Assembly (NCBI GenBank): GCA_022825665.1
Contig: JAJDWI010000004.1
Coordinates: forward strand, 16,248-80,247
DNA: 64,000 nt
From: Candidatus Poribacteria bacterium
GTDB taxonomy: Bacteria; Poribacteria; WGA-4E; WGA-3G
Reading direction: 5' to 3'
Shown here: piece after piece, positions 45,955-54,698 of the stretch
Layout of the letters: each line of letters starts with the position of its first letter
Numbering within the stretch: position 1 is the first letter of the stretch
The notes under the pieces: model-generated
Databases searched by the model: none
What the model was told of the DNA's origin: nothing
Seen by the model: the letters and a program-made list of their open reading frames with translations, nothing else
Translations under genes and position numbers: made by a program

Positions 45955-46955
45955 TGGTCCTTGAATCTCCCATTTATCTCAGTCTGTATATCTTGTTGCC
46001 GTTATTGGTACTATATCTTTGGTGGCAAAAAAAACAAGGCACCTTACCTGTAATCCGTTTTTCTGAACTTGAAGGAGTTCGCCAAATACCACAGACATTA
46101 GCCATCAAACTACTTCCATCACTTAAAATACTTAGGTTTGTTATAATTGCACTTCTTATTTTCGCACTTGCCAGACCACAACTCTCCCAAAGTCAAGAAA
46201 GGCGTTACGCTGAAGGTATTAATATCTTCTTAGCACTTGACATATCTGATAGTATGCGAGCAGAGGATTTCAATGATACCAACCGTCTCCAAACTGCAAA
46301 GTCGGTTATACGTGATTTTCTCAGATTTCGTGAAAGTGATCGAATCGGGTTAATCGTATTTTCTGGTGAGAGTTTTACGCTATGTCCACTTACGCTGGAC
46401 TATTCAGTATTATCCGATTTACTTGATGATGTAGAAGTTGAAATGGGAGGACAGCTGCAAGATGGCACTGCTATCGGTGATGCGATCGCAATGGCGACAC
46501 ATCGATTGCGTACATCAGAAGCAAAAACCAAGATTGTGATTCTCTTGACAGATGGCGAAAACAACGCAGGAACGATTGAACCTGGAACAGCAGCAGCATT
46601 AGCACAATCCTTCGATATTCGGGTTTACACTATCGGTATGGGTAAAGAAGGAGGGACGCGAATTCCGTACGAAGATACCACATTTGGTAAACGATACACA
46701 GATGTCATAACCTATCTTGATGAAGTGACGCTTAAAATGATCGCTAACACCACTGGTGGACGTTATTTCCGTGCTACTGACATGCAGTCGCTGAAACATG
46801 TCTATGCTGAGATTGACAAACTTGAAAAGACCAAGTTTAAGGTCGTAAACTATACGGTTCGACAAGAGTTAGTGGGATATTTCCTAATACCTGCGGCACT
46901 TCTGTTAGGACTTGAAATACTATTGAGCAACACGGTTCTACGAAAAATACCATAA
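45954..46955 (+). CDS. BatA-like VWA-domain membrane protein
   Basis: 333 aa. Two N-terminal helices (IYLSLYILLPLLVLYLWW; LRFVIIALLIFALA), a von Willebrand A domain with MIDAS motif LDISDSM near residue 97 and TDGEN near 200, and a C-terminal membrane helix (YFLIPAALLLGLEILL). BatA-type proteins work with MoxR ATPases in envelope stress tolerance or metalloprotein maturation. A MoxR gene is 10.6 kb away at 57586. ATG overlaps the previous stop by one base. Confidence 0.88.
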   Translation: MVLESPIYLSLYILLPLLVLYLWWQKKQGTLPVIRFSELEGVRQIPQTLAIKLLPSLKILRFVIIALLIFALARPQLSQSQERRYAEGINIFLALDISDSMRAEDFNDTNRLQTAKSVIRDFLRFRESDRIGLIVFSGESFTLCPLTLDYSVLSDLLDDVEVEMGGQLQDGTAIGDAIAMATHRLRTSEAKTKIVILLTDGENNAGTIEPGTAAALAQSFDIRVYTIGMGKEGGTRIPYEDTTFGKRYTDVITYLDEVTLKMIANTTGGRYFRATDMQSLKHVYAEIDKLEKTKFKVVNYTVRQELVGYFLIPAALLLGLEILLSNTVLRKIP

Positions 46956-46993
46956 ATATCCAAATATTTACATTCATTTTTTAGGAGATTCTA

Positions 46994-47755
46994 ATGAAAA
47001 ATATCATTGCATGTAACTTAGGAAGTTATAGACAGTTTGGGGCAAATGCTTATACACACTTAGCAGAAATCGGTCTGACTAACGTTGAGATTCGTGTTCC
47101 TGCTGCTGATGGCGTTGATGCATTACAAACGGAATTAAAGGCACACGGACTCACTGCTACCAGTCTACTCGGTGGATGTGATGTTCAGTCTGAGACAGTT
47201 GTTGAGGATTTTCAATCGACGTTAGACATTGCAAATGAAATGGGTGTCAAGGTTATTTTTGTTAGCGTTCACTCAGGGGAGACTGACAAAAAAGTTGTCT
47301 ATGAACGCCTACGTGCTATCGGTGAAAACGCCGAACCGTTGGGAGTAAAAGTGTGTTTAGAAACGCATCCTGATATGGCACACAACGGTGACATCGCACT
47401 TGAGACGATAAAAGGAGTTAACCATCCGAATATCTGCATCAACTTTGATACTGGTAACGTCTATTATTATAACCACGATGTAGATGCTGTCACAGAAGTC
47501 AAAAAGATTATCAAGCATGTTGGTGCTGTCCATCTCAAAGATACAAACGGTGGATATAGGACATGGCATTTTCCAACCCTCGGAGAAGGCGTTGTTGATT
47601 ACAAAGCAGTTTTCCAGACATTGAACGATGCAGATTTCTACGGTCCATTCACAATGGAATTGGAAGGTATTGAGGGTGAAAACTTAGATGAAGCAGGTGT
47701 AAAAGCACGCGTCGCAGATTCACTGCAGCACCTGAAAGACATCGGAGTCATCTAA
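46994..47755 (+). CDS. Sugar phosphate isomerase/epimerase (xylose isomerase-like TIM barrel)
   Basis: 253 aa of the AP-endonuclease-2/xylose-isomerase-like barrel. Seen: VIFVSVHSGETD, VKVCLETHPDMAHNGD (metal-binding Glu and His), ICINFDTGNVYYYNHD, and GAVHLKDTNGGYRTWHFPTLGEG. Such enzymes isomerise or epimerise sugars or inositols using divalent metals. AGGAG lies 8 bases before ATG. First gene of a tightly packed four-gene operon with a cupin, an aldo/keto reductase and an SDR; starts overlap stops in two places, so one carbohydrate degradation pathway is likely. Confidence 0.85.
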   Translation: MKNIIACNLGSYRQFGANAYTHLAEIGLTNVEIRVPAADGVDALQTELKAHGLTATSLLGGCDVQSETVVEDFQSTLDIANEMGVKVIFVSVHSGETDKKVVYERLRAIGENAEPLGVKVCLETHPDMAHNGDIALETIKGVNHPNICINFDTGNVYYYNHDVDAVTEVKKIIKHVGAVHLKDTNGGYRTWHFPTLGEGVVDYKAVFQTLNDADFYGPFTMELEGIEGENLDEAGVKARVADSLQHLKDIGVI

Positions 47756-48114
47756 TGGATACGAACCTCTGTGTAATTCGACTCAGTAATGGGGAACGGA
47801 TGAGCGATGCACTCGGAAGTACCTTGGATACGCCAGATATGACAACGATTGGACCTTTTGCAGTATCTAAAGAAAGTCCTACTGAACTCCATTTTCATGA
47901 TTTTGATGAATACTGGTATTTCACAGAAGGCACTACAACGGTAACACTCCGCACCGCTGACGGTCAATCCGAATCATATCGTATTGGTCCAGGAGATTTA
48001 GTGGTAACTCCCAAGGGTGTGGAGCATGGACATGTCCCAGACGATGTTGTTAAAGGCGTGCAGTGGGTGAGTGTAATACATCCTGATGCACGCCGTGGGC
48101 ATTTACAACGATAG
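47755..48114 (+). CDS. Cupin-domain protein
   Basis: 119 aa, single cupin barrel: ELHFHDFDEYWYFTEG gives the metal-binding HxH...E pattern, and GDLVVTPKGVEHGHVP the closing His. Start ATG overlaps the previous stop (TAATG). Probably a sugar-binding or isomerase subunit in the operon; substrate unknown. Confidence 0.82.
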   Translation: MDTNLCVIRLSNGERMSDALGSTLDTPDMTTIGPFAVSKESPTELHFHDFDEYWYFTEGTTTVTLRTADGQSESYRIGPGDLVVTPKGVEHGHVPDDVVKGVQWVSVIHPDARRGHLQR

Positions 48115-48124
48115 AAGAACAATT

Positions 48125-49027
48125 ATGTCAACTCAATTAACTCCATTGCAGAAACGTAGATTAGGACGAACCGAATTACAAGTCACAAGTCTTAGTCTCG
48201 GTGGGGCGCGTATTGGTGGTAGTAATGTCACTGATGATGAAGCAGTAGGAACGGTGCGTCGCGCCATTACATTAGGTATCAATTACCTTGATACGTCACC
48301 GCTCTACGGTGAAAGTGAAAGTCGTATTGGACTCGCCCTTGCTGATGGATGGCGAGAAAAGATATATCTCGCTACAAAAACTGGAACACATCCGAAATGG
48401 CGTGGTGATTATAGTGCCGCTGGCACGCGGCGAAGCGTAGAAAATAGTCTACGACTGCTAGGTACTGACTATCTTGATGTTTGCTTAGTGCATGACCCTT
48501 CAAATATGGATCCAGTTGTTACCAAAGGCGGGGCATTGGATGAACTCCAACGGATGCGTGAAGAGGGATTGGTAAAGTTCATCGGTCTCGGTGTGAGAGA
48601 GCACGAATTCCATAAGATTGCTATAGAGACGGGTATTGTAGATGTAATTCTCACCTATCTGGACTACACGCTTCTGAGCCAAACAGCGAATGAATGGTTG
48701 TTATCCTTTGCCTCGGAAAATGACATCGGTGTAATCAACGGGAGTCCAATCGCAGCGGGATTGCTTTCTGGAGTTGAACCGAATGTTAAGGAAAGACCTC
48801 CTGAAGGTGAAAAAGCATACAAGCTTTGGCAATGGGCAGTTGACAATAATCTAAACCTGCTGAATCTCGCTATCCAATTCTGCCTTCGTCAACCGTTAAT
48901 TGCAACGAACTTGACAGGATCTAAGAATGCGACAGAAGTAGAACAAAATTTCGCTGCCGCCACTACACCTGTTTCCGAAGATGTTTGGAAACAACTACAA
49001 ACACTTCGTAGGAGAATAATTGAATGA
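48125..49027 (+). CDS. Aldo/keto reductase
   Basis: 300 aa from ATG 48125; the track start at 48086 lies in the cupin gene. AKR marks: GINYLDTSPLYGESESRIG (catalytic Asp and Tyr), YLATKTGTHPKW (catalytic Lys), YLDVCLVHDPSN (His), and the C-terminal ITLTGSKN-like cofactor site (IATNLTGSKNATEV). It reduces or oxidises a sugar carbonyl with NADP(H). Similar to L-galactose or D-threo-aldose dehydrogenases. Overlaps the SDR start by 4 bases. Confidence 0.88.
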   Translation: MSTQLTPLQKRRLGRTELQVTSLSLGGARIGGSNVTDDEAVGTVRRAITLGINYLDTSPLYGESESRIGLALADGWREKIYLATKTGTHPKWRGDYSAAGTRRSVENSLRLLGTDYLDVCLVHDPSNMDPVVTKGGALDELQRMREEGLVKFIGLGVREHEFHKIAIETGIVDVILTYLDYTLLSQTANEWLLSFASENDIGVINGSPIAAGLLSGVEPNVKERPPEGEKAYKLWQWAVDNNLNLLNLAIQFCLRQPLIATNLTGSKNATEVEQNFAAATTPVSEDVWKQLQTLRRRIIE

Positions 49028-49773
49028 AATTTGAGGGACGGGTTGCTTTGGTAACCGGAGCCAGTCGAGGAATTGGCAAAGAAACTGCTCTCAAACTTGC
49101 CAGTGAAGGCGCAACCGTTGCTGTTCACTACTCCCAATCTGCTGCTAAAGCAGAAGCAGTCTGCGATCAAATCAACGCCTTAGGACAGAAATCAATAACT
49201 GTCCAAGCGGACATCTCCGATAGAGAAGCAGTGAACAGAATGGTGGAAAATATCACCAAAGAACTCGGAACAATTGAACTATTAGTGAACAATGCCGGGG
49301 ATGTCGGTGATATGGTGTTTGATGAACTTACCCCTGAACATTGGGATAAGATTGTTGCGATTAACCTAACCGGTCCTTTCAACGTGCTATGGGCAGTTAA
49401 ACCCGGAATGATTAAACAACAGTTTGGTCGTATCGTCAATGTATCGTCAATTGCTGCGTTAGCAGTGCGTCCGAACCAGCTACCCTACGCAGCAGCAAAA
49501 GCAGGAGTAATTTCCTTGACAAAATCGTGTTGTGGACCGCTTGCACAGCACAACATCCGAATCAATTCAGTAGCACCAGGAGCAATCGCAACAGATATGT
49601 TAAGTGAGGTGTCTGAAGAGATGGTCGAACAGCTCCGTTCTACAACACCACTTGGCAGACTTGGTGAACCAGAAGAGATGGCAAACGTGATTGCTTTTCT
49701 TTTGAGTGAGGAGGCAAGTTATATGACAGGTGCAACTGTGATTGCCAGTGGAGGTAGAATTCTCATTCCGTAA
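49024..49773 (+). CDS. SDR-family oxidoreductase (FabG-like)
   Basis: 249-aa classical short-chain dehydrogenase. Cofactor motif TGASRGIGKETA, NNAG near residue 90, catalytic Ser in NVSSIAAL, YAAAKAG (YxxxK). C-terminal VIASGGRIL. Within the sugar operon it is more likely a sugar or sugar-acid dehydrogenase than a fatty-acid enzyme. The 3' end overlaps the convergent gene at 49763 by 11 bases. Confidence 0.9.
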   Translation: MKFEGRVALVTGASRGIGKETALKLASEGATVAVHYSQSAAKAEAVCDQINALGQKSITVQADISDREAVNRMVENITKELGTIELLVNNAGDVGDMVFDELTPEHWDKIVAINLTGPFNVLWAVKPGMIKQQFGRIVNVSSIAALAVRPNQLPYAAAKAGVISLTKSCCGPLAQHNIRINSVAPGAIATDMLSEVSEEMVEQLRSTTPLGRLGEPEEMANVIAFLLSEEASYMTGATVIASGGRILIP

Positions 49774-51028
49774 ACGCGAGTTCTGTGTTCCCAATTTCAA
49801 GATCAAACGCTATATAGGTATGTTTCCCTTCAATAAGAAACGTATCACTCTGAAATTCGCTACGCGAACGAACCTGACGCAGGTCCCATTCATTGATTTG
49901 GACACGACGTAGCGGTGCATCAATAGCTAAGGTAAAGTTTGCTGTTGGAAATTGTGTATCAAGTTTGATCTGCTGATGTTCATGGGTTACCGTAATATCT
50001 GTGAATTCACGTGCCATCCAATAGTGTCCGATTTCGGAGGTTTTCATCCAGAGTGTTTTTGTATTGTCCGGGTCGTAATTATCCAACCGTTCTTTGACAG
50101 TTTTCAGCACATCAAATCCAAGTTTGTCTCCATTGAAATAGAAACCAGGCCAATGTCCGACGAGAACACACGGAAGTTCCTTTTCAAGGATAGGTGGTAA
50201 ACGTCCACCTTGTAGATCCTCAGTAATAAAACGGTCAGCATTTCCCAAATCATATCCGGTCCATCCACCAAACCAGTCACCTGCACATGAAACTATACTC
50301 GCAATAGCGATCCCATTCTCTTTATCAGCATGCCAGATAGGCACATCTGGAAGTTCATCATGTTTAAGCCAAAGAAAATAGAACGGACGTGAGTCGTTGT
50401 TAACCTCTTGTGATGCAGTTAACACCGCTTTTGCGTACGCAGCCTCTTGCCGTTTTCCGAAAGCACCAGGGCTGGTTACACCTTCACACGGAATACCGAC
50501 GTTGTTAAGCATATTCATCGCAGTAATAATATAATCTGTCAGTCTATCATCAACAGGAGGGTTAACCCATTCTACTTGTTCCCATGCATCGGTAAGTGTT
50601 AATGTATCCAACTCAGCGACAGCGGTATGGGTCAACATCTCTGGTGTTAAATCAAAGTTTGGCCAAATGATTTCTCGATAAATGCGCAGCCACGATTGAT
50701 ATTCGTGTGTCGGAAAATCAGGAAATCCCTCATCAACGCGTCCAATTCCCGCAGGATACGGAATAAGACTAAATTTTCCCTTAACACCATTTTCCCAGCA
50801 CCATTCTGCCCACTCCCAAGCAAAATCTGCAGGTATCATATTAGGCATGTTTTTGTGTTGTGCTGCATCCCCTTCCCAACGGTCGGGCGGAACATTGGGT
50901 TGGTGTTTTGCTTTCCACGCATGTCTTTGTTGAATCCAATAGTAGGTGAGGTTAATCACAGGACACGAATCATCTACAATAAGCGACAGTGGTGTTCTAA
51001 GGAGAGGGTTGCAGATAGTAACGTTCAT
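49763..51028 (-). CDS. Uncharacterised protein, possible polysaccharide-deacetylase (NodB-like) fold
   Basis: 421 aa. The opening LRTPLSLIVDDSCPVINLTYYW has the Asp pair and beta-strand of NodB-type barrels; FAWEWAEWCWENGVKGKFSLIPYPAG fits the next strand. The metal-binding HxxxH of classical deacetylases is not evident. No signal peptide. The gene starts 11 bases after the glycerophosphodiesterase-like gene on the minus strand. A carbohydrate role is inferred from the operon-mate and family resemblance only. Confidence 0.55.
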   Translation of the reverse strand: MNVTICNPLLRTPLSLIVDDSCPVINLTYYWIQQRHAWKAKHQPNVPPDRWEGDAAQHKNMPNMIPADFAWEWAEWCWENGVKGKFSLIPYPAGIGRVDEGFPDFPTHEYQSWLRIYREIIWPNFDLTPEMLTHTAVAELDTLTLTDAWEQVEWVNPPVDDRLTDYIITAMNMLNNVGIPCEGVTSPGAFGKRQEAAYAKAVLTASQEVNNDSRPFYFLWLKHDELPDVPIWHADKENGIAIASIVSCAGDWFGGWTGYDLGNADRFITEDLQGGRLPPILEKELPCVLVGHWPGFYFNGDKLGFDVLKTVKERLDNYDPDNTKTLWMKTSEIGHYWMAREFTDITVTHEHQQIKLDTQFPTANFTLAIDAPLRRVQINEWDLRQVRSRSEFQSDTFLIEGKHTYIAFDLEIGNTELAFTE

Positions 51029-51039
51029 ATAATCGCGAT

Positions 51040-51813
51040 TTATGATCTAGTTTCTTCTTCAATCTGTTGTATACAACTTTTGATGTATGGCAAGTCGTCT
51101 ACCCACAGCCCTTGGATATTATTCTTCAATGTCCATGAAACATGTTGCATTGTATGAATATAACCAGCTTCTACAACAATCCCATTGGCATGGAGTTTCT
51201 CAATCTGTCGCGAGACCGATTGTGTAATAGCATTATATATTCTAAAATGATTTATTTTGTCCCATCCCAGGATGATTCGGTTGGCATCAACCTCTGAAGC
51301 TGCCTTGAGATAGTTTGCCAACGGATTAATCAAAATTGCACTCGTCCGCAATTTTGGCTCAAGACGTTTTGCATCAACAAGCAATTGTTTCCGATGGTAA
51401 AAGGTAAGAATACTGACAAGGTGAACAGTATCAAAGTGTCGTACTCGTTCTATGATGATAGGAAGGATTTCTGGTGTGTCTGTTTTCGGTTCAACAAAAC
51501 ACGGTATCTGGTTTTCACTGGCAAATCTGAGGGCATCATCAAGATGTGCTACGGGTTCATCTGATCCTTTCACCTTTAACTCTTGCACTTCATTCCAGCT
51601 TAATTCACTGAGAGAAGTTGAACAACCAGTAACCTCGCGTATATCATACTGGTTGAAATCGACGTGTATGAGGACAGGTTGCTTATCTTGTGTTAGGCAG
51701 ACATCAATTTCAAATCCATCAGCACCGTCAGTAAGTGCCTGTTTAAAGGAAGTAAGCGTGTTTTCTGGCGCGCGCGCCATGCCACCGCGATGGGCAAAGA
51801 GTTGAATGTTCAT
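51040..51813 (-). CDS. Glycerophosphodiester phosphodiesterase
   Basis: 257-aa GDPD TIM barrel. LFAHRGGMARAPENTLTSFKQAL and GADGFEIDVCLTQDKQPVLIH provide the catalytic His, Glu and Asp, with FVEPK later. It cleaves glycerophosphodiesters to glycerol-3-phosphate and alcohol. The second catalytic His is in LIHVDFNQY, where HD is replaced by HVD, slightly unusual. ATG 51813 preferred over the TTG at 51828. No signal peptide. Confidence 0.85.
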   Translation of the reverse strand: MNIQLFAHRGGMARAPENTLTSFKQALTDGADGFEIDVCLTQDKQPVLIHVDFNQYDIREVTGCSTSLSELSWNEVQELKVKGSDEPVAHLDDALRFASENQIPCFVEPKTDTPEILPIIIERVRHFDTVHLVSILTFYHRKQLLVDAKRLEPKLRTSAILINPLANYLKAASEVDANRIILGWDKINHFRIYNAITQSVSRQIEKLHANGIVVEAGYIHTMQHVSWTLKNNIQGLWVDDLPYIKSCIQQIEEETRS

Positions 51814-51828
51814 ATATGATTTGCTCAA

Positions 51829-51992
51829 CTAATTTCTGAGGGGTGTTCTCCCAAACTTAACGCGGTATTCTTGAACTTCTTCTTCTGAGAAAATGGGTTT
51901 GTCCTGCGATATGAATAAACCCAATTCAGCCATAATTTGCCTTACTGGTTTTCCCCAACGTTCGGATAATACATTCATTCCTTCAATACGTT
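51829..51992 (-). pseudogene. 3' fragment of a gene cut by the IS630-type element
   Basis: Reading frame ...KRIEGMNVLSERWGKPVRQ ... FSEEEVQEYRVKFGRTPLRN, stop TAG at 51829-51831. No start remains on this side. If the IS630-type element and one TA are removed, the frame extends into 52901 onward to an ATG (MPLLNHIRWNY), giving a small ORF of about 66 codons. Family unknown. The polar, helical end and clean codons suggest it was coding. Confidence 0.45.
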
Positions 51993-52009
51993 TATAGTGG
52001 ACTCCATAA

Positions 52010-52474
52010 TTACTTATACATTTTTATGATTTCATCAATTGACGTTTGGCTATTGTATTCCCATTTACGCTTTATGTTCGCGAAATCTCTTTCAATAGGA
52101 TTGAGTTCAGGCGAATACGGAGGTAAAAAAAGTAAACTCGCACCACAGGCAGCAATCAATCTCTTTGTCTGTGGACTTTTATGAAAAGACGCATTATCCA
52201 ATATGACAACATGGGATGCGTTAAGTAGCGGACACAGCACATTCTCAAGCCACGCATTGAAAGCAAGTGTATCACAAGCACCTCCAAAAAGCATAGGTGC
52301 TGTAAAACGCCCCTCAATTTGTGCAGCAATGAGCGTCGTGCTTCTATACCGATTGCTTGAGATTTTATCCGCAACGCAAACCCCTCTCGGCGCATAAGCA
52401 TACTGCCGAGCACATTCTATGGTAAAACCGCTTTCATCAACAAAAACAGGTATTTTTCCGTTTTGAAGTGCCAT
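52010..52474 (-). CDS. IS630-type transposase, second frame (DDE domain)
   Basis: 154 aa with the full catalytic core: Asp in PVFVDESGFT, Asp in HVVILDNASFHKS, and Glu in LPPYSPELNPIERDFANIK, the DDE triad of IS630. Expressed by -1 frameshift from the first frame; the coding frame actually extends upstream to about 52530. The internal ATG at 52474 is probably not used. All three catalytic residues are present, so the element may be active. Confidence 0.85.
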   Translation of the reverse strand: MALQNGKIPVFVDESGFTIECARQYAYAPRGVCVADKISSNRYRSTTLIAAQIEGRFTAPMLFGGACDTLAFNAWLENVLCPLLNASHVVILDNASFHKSPQTKRLIAACGASLLFLPPYSPELNPIERDFANIKRKWEYNSQTSIDEIIKMYK

Positions 52475-52520
52475 CTCAAGTTGAACCTTATAGGTATCTT
52501 GTTTGACAGTGCATTGTTCC

Positions 52521-52841
52521 TTATAGGTAAACGTCTTTTTTTCGCGTGTATCCGATCTTCTTCAGACCATACCAGATACAATGCTGCGATACGCAAAAGT
52601 GTGCAGCGCGTTCCTTCAAGGTGCTGTCTGGAAACGCTTTGACATGTGCTGTGAGTGCTTCTGGATCAAGCCGATAAGGATTACGAGGTCCCGGTTTTTC
52701 GTATGTAAAAGGATCGGCTGCGTCTAACCAGTTATAGATACAACGGCGTGAAACACCAAATCTACGGGAAGCTTCTGCTTTACTACCACCAGCTGCTATG
52801 AAATCAAGAACGCGTTTTCGTAAATCTTGTGAATATCTCAT
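52521..52841 (-). CDS. IS630-type transposase, first frame (helix-turn-helix)
   Basis: 106 aa: MRYSQDLRKRVLDFIAAGGS and RRFGVSRRCIYNWL form a helix-turn-helix that binds the ends; KERAAHFCVSQHCIWYGLKK is a second one. It ends soon after an A7 run (CGAAAAAAAGACG on the coding strand). A -1 shift on that run joins it to the DDE frame, reading ...RKKKTFTYKEQ, the usual IS630 linker. So both frames make one protein. Confidence 0.85.
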   Translation of the reverse strand: MRYSQDLRKRVLDFIAAGGSKAEASRRFGVSRRCIYNWLDAADPFTYEKPGPRNPYRLDPEALTAHVKAFPDSTLKERAAHFCVSQHCIWYGLKKIGYTRKKDVYL

Positions 52842-53078
52842 AATACAACTATTATTACAAAAATATAGAAAATGTAAAGATATTTATAGAATTAACTATA
52901 ATTCCAACGGATATGATTTAGTAGTGGCATCAGAGCGAGTATTCATATCGACTACCACTTTGACTATATCTTTCCCAAGATTGTGCCGACAAATATAATG
53001 ATAGTAGAAATATTGAGGATGATATTTAGAACGAAAAGTGGATAACAAAACCACTGCAGTTTGGGAAAAACCCCTTTT

Positions 53079-53246
53079 TCAAGGCGGACCAACTGAGCCA
53101 TCCCCAAAACTACACATAAATGAACCGGGTAAGGCATGAATAAAATTCAACAACATATCCCATAAACCGAGCGTCAGTAATAACCCACCATAAAATTCGA
53201 GGTGTTCTGCCCGTGTGCCATGAACTCGGAATACTGTAAACTTCAT
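53079..53246 (-). CDS. Small hypothetical protein
   Basis: 55 aa from ATG 53246, with GAGGA about 10 bases upstream. One hydrophobic stretch (FYGGLLLTLGLWDMLLNFI) might be a membrane helix. It could be a real small gene or a remnant. It follows the 53303 gene on the same strand after 56 bases. No family recognised. Confidence 0.3.
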   Translation of the reverse strand: MKFTVFRVHGTRAEHLEFYGGLLLTLGLWDMLLNFIHALPGSFMCSFGDGSVGPP

Positions 53247-53302
53247 GATGTGCGTCCTCAGATTTGCTATGATCATGTATTATCGCGATTACCCCAAACA
53301 AG

Positions 53303-54301
53303 TCAAGTACTCTTTTGTTCTGCGATTATAGACTTATTGCTTATTCCACTTGAAAGTTTCTCTCTAATCTCTGGTGCCAAGTTTTCAATCCTGAGAGGAT
53401 ACATAGACGGAAGACTAATGCTGTGCCCGCCATATTCATTGAAAGCCATCTCTATCATTTTATCTACCATGTGGACAACATAGAAATCATTTGAGTCAAC
53501 GAGCCTGAATACATGGCAATCGAGCAATTGCACAATTTGGTTAATCCAATCAGGAACTTGGCTATAGAACTGCTCATAGTCATTATCTTTATCTTCAACA
53601 AATGGGTTTTGAGGATGCAAAATGTTACTACATTTTTTGTAAACATCAACACACATATCGCGCGTCATGAATCCTTCTTCTATGAACTCAATTTTGCTTT
53701 CGATGTTCTTTTCATAACCGTGTTGAAACTGTTTAATGGGTTTCGGATAGAAGTCTGCATTCCGTTTCTCGATATATTCAAATATCTGTTGCAATTTCCA
53801 GAATGTCTTAATCCTCTCTTCTTGCTCCTTGTAGAGTGGTTCGTTTGCGACCAGTGACGCGAGCGCGATCGACTCTATAATTCTTCGGATTTGTAAAGCA
53901 ACCGTTTCTATCTTAACAGGGTAAGGTATCAAAGATTCCCAAAGGCTCAGATCATCCTTATCCTTGTTATAGCTGTCGTTGCGTTCTATATGCATGACAA
54001 TCTCGGTCCTCCATTTTATCTCAGACATTACCCGAATATAACGATCTACGTCTGGTTGCATTAAATTCACTTCTTCATTGTATTGAGTTGTGAATTCAAT
54101 AACATCATCTATCCCAGAGCAGATATGATCACTTTTTGTATCTTCCTTTAGATTGTGAATTAACACAATGAAACTGCCATCCGATTTAGGGGCTAAACTG
54201 AATTCTCCGATGGTAGTTTTCCAAATCCAAATCGTCTCGCTCTCAAAATTGGGAGCGAAGCCAAGTATTTCAGTAACTTTATCCTTCGATTTAGTACTCA
54301 T
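53303..54301 (-). CDS. Hypothetical accessory protein preceded by structured RNA copy 2
   Basis: 332 aa from ATG 54301; the track adds 8 residues. Soluble, charged, largely helical (VDRYIRVMSEIKWRTEIVMH; ALQIRRIIESIALASLVANE), no signal peptide or known motif. The YKKCSNILHPQNPF stretch resembles the helical tail of HEPN-like accessory proteins of unknown function, but that is weak. AAGGA lies 11 bases before ATG. Its leader of about 160 bases holds the pseudoknotted RNA at 54385-54463, so expression may be controlled by that structure. It lies among IS, MITE and small genes. Confidence 0.6.
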   Translation of the reverse strand: MSTKSKDKVTEILGFAPNFESETIWIWKTTIGEFSLAPKSDGSFIVLIHNLKEDTKSDHICSGIDDVIEFTTQYNEEVNLMQPDVDRYIRVMSEIKWRTEIVMHIERNDSYNKDKDDLSLWESLIPYPVKIETVALQIRRIIESIALASLVANEPLYKEQEERIKTFWKLQQIFEYIEKRNADFYPKPIKQFQHGYEKNIESKIEFIEEGFMTRDMCVDVYKKCSNILHPQNPFVEDKDNDYEQFYSQVPDWINQIVQLLDCHVFRLVDSNDFYVVHMVDKMIEMAFNEYGGHSISLPSMYPLRIENLAPEIREKLSSGISNKSIIAEQKST

Positions 54302-54384
54302 CTGACTTGTTTCCTTATAGGGCAAGGGTTTGCGTTTCCTACAAGATGATTATATAAATATCTATGGAATAAGTAGAATATCTA

Positions 54385-54463
54385 CATCTGCTCTACTCAA
54401 TGCAATATGAGCGGATAGGACATTAGCAAGGGTGCTAATGATTGCATTCCTATCCAGCAGATA
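54385..54463 (-). ncRNA. Structured RNA with covarying pseudoknot, copy 2
   Basis: Same plan as copy 1, read on the minus strand. P1: TATCTGCT with AGCAGATG. P2a: GGATAGGA with TCCTATCC, identical to copy 1. Bulge ATGCAAT, 7 bases. P2b: CATTAGCA with TGCTAATG, loop CCCT. P3: GCTCA with TGAGT, 8-base loop TATTGCAT. The last seven loop bases ATTGCAT are the exact complement of the bulge. Bulge size, loop size and the single unpaired first loop base match copy 1, while the paired words differ. It lies 84 bases before ATG 54301. Confidence 0.8.
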
Positions 54464-54468
54464 CAAGT

Positions 54469-54497
54469 AGAATAGGGCATTTATTGAAAAAAGTCAA
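54469..54497 (-). promoter_or_regulatory. Promoter of structured RNA copy 2
   Basis: On the minus strand TTGACT (54497-54492), a 17-base spacer and TATTCT (54474-54469). P1 begins 5 bases after the -10, as in copy 1 (4 bases). Confidence 0.6.
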
Positions 54498-54698
54498 GAT
54501 TTTCTACTGCCTGAGTTGAATGTTGAAATGATTGTTCACCACGGTGTAATCTTCAAGAGGGGCAGGTGTGATCTCGCGCTTCAGACAATCAGATATGTAT
54601 CTAACAACAATAGGCGTTTACCGCGTCGTGTAGAGGATCTAATTCGGTTAAGAATTGACATAATAGTAAAGGGAATTGGGTTGGAAGCGGATGTTCAT

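Larger units (their letters stand above)
51993..52900. mobile_element. IS630-type insertion sequence, about 0.9 kb
   Basis: Ends start TATAGT at both sides. The left end (51993 on) and the reverse complement of the right end (ending 52900) align over about 35 bases with scattered mismatches, e.g. ATAA.TA.CTT.ACATTTT. TA at both boundaries fits IS630/Tc1-mariner target choice. Contains a two-frame transposase. Confidence 0.75.
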
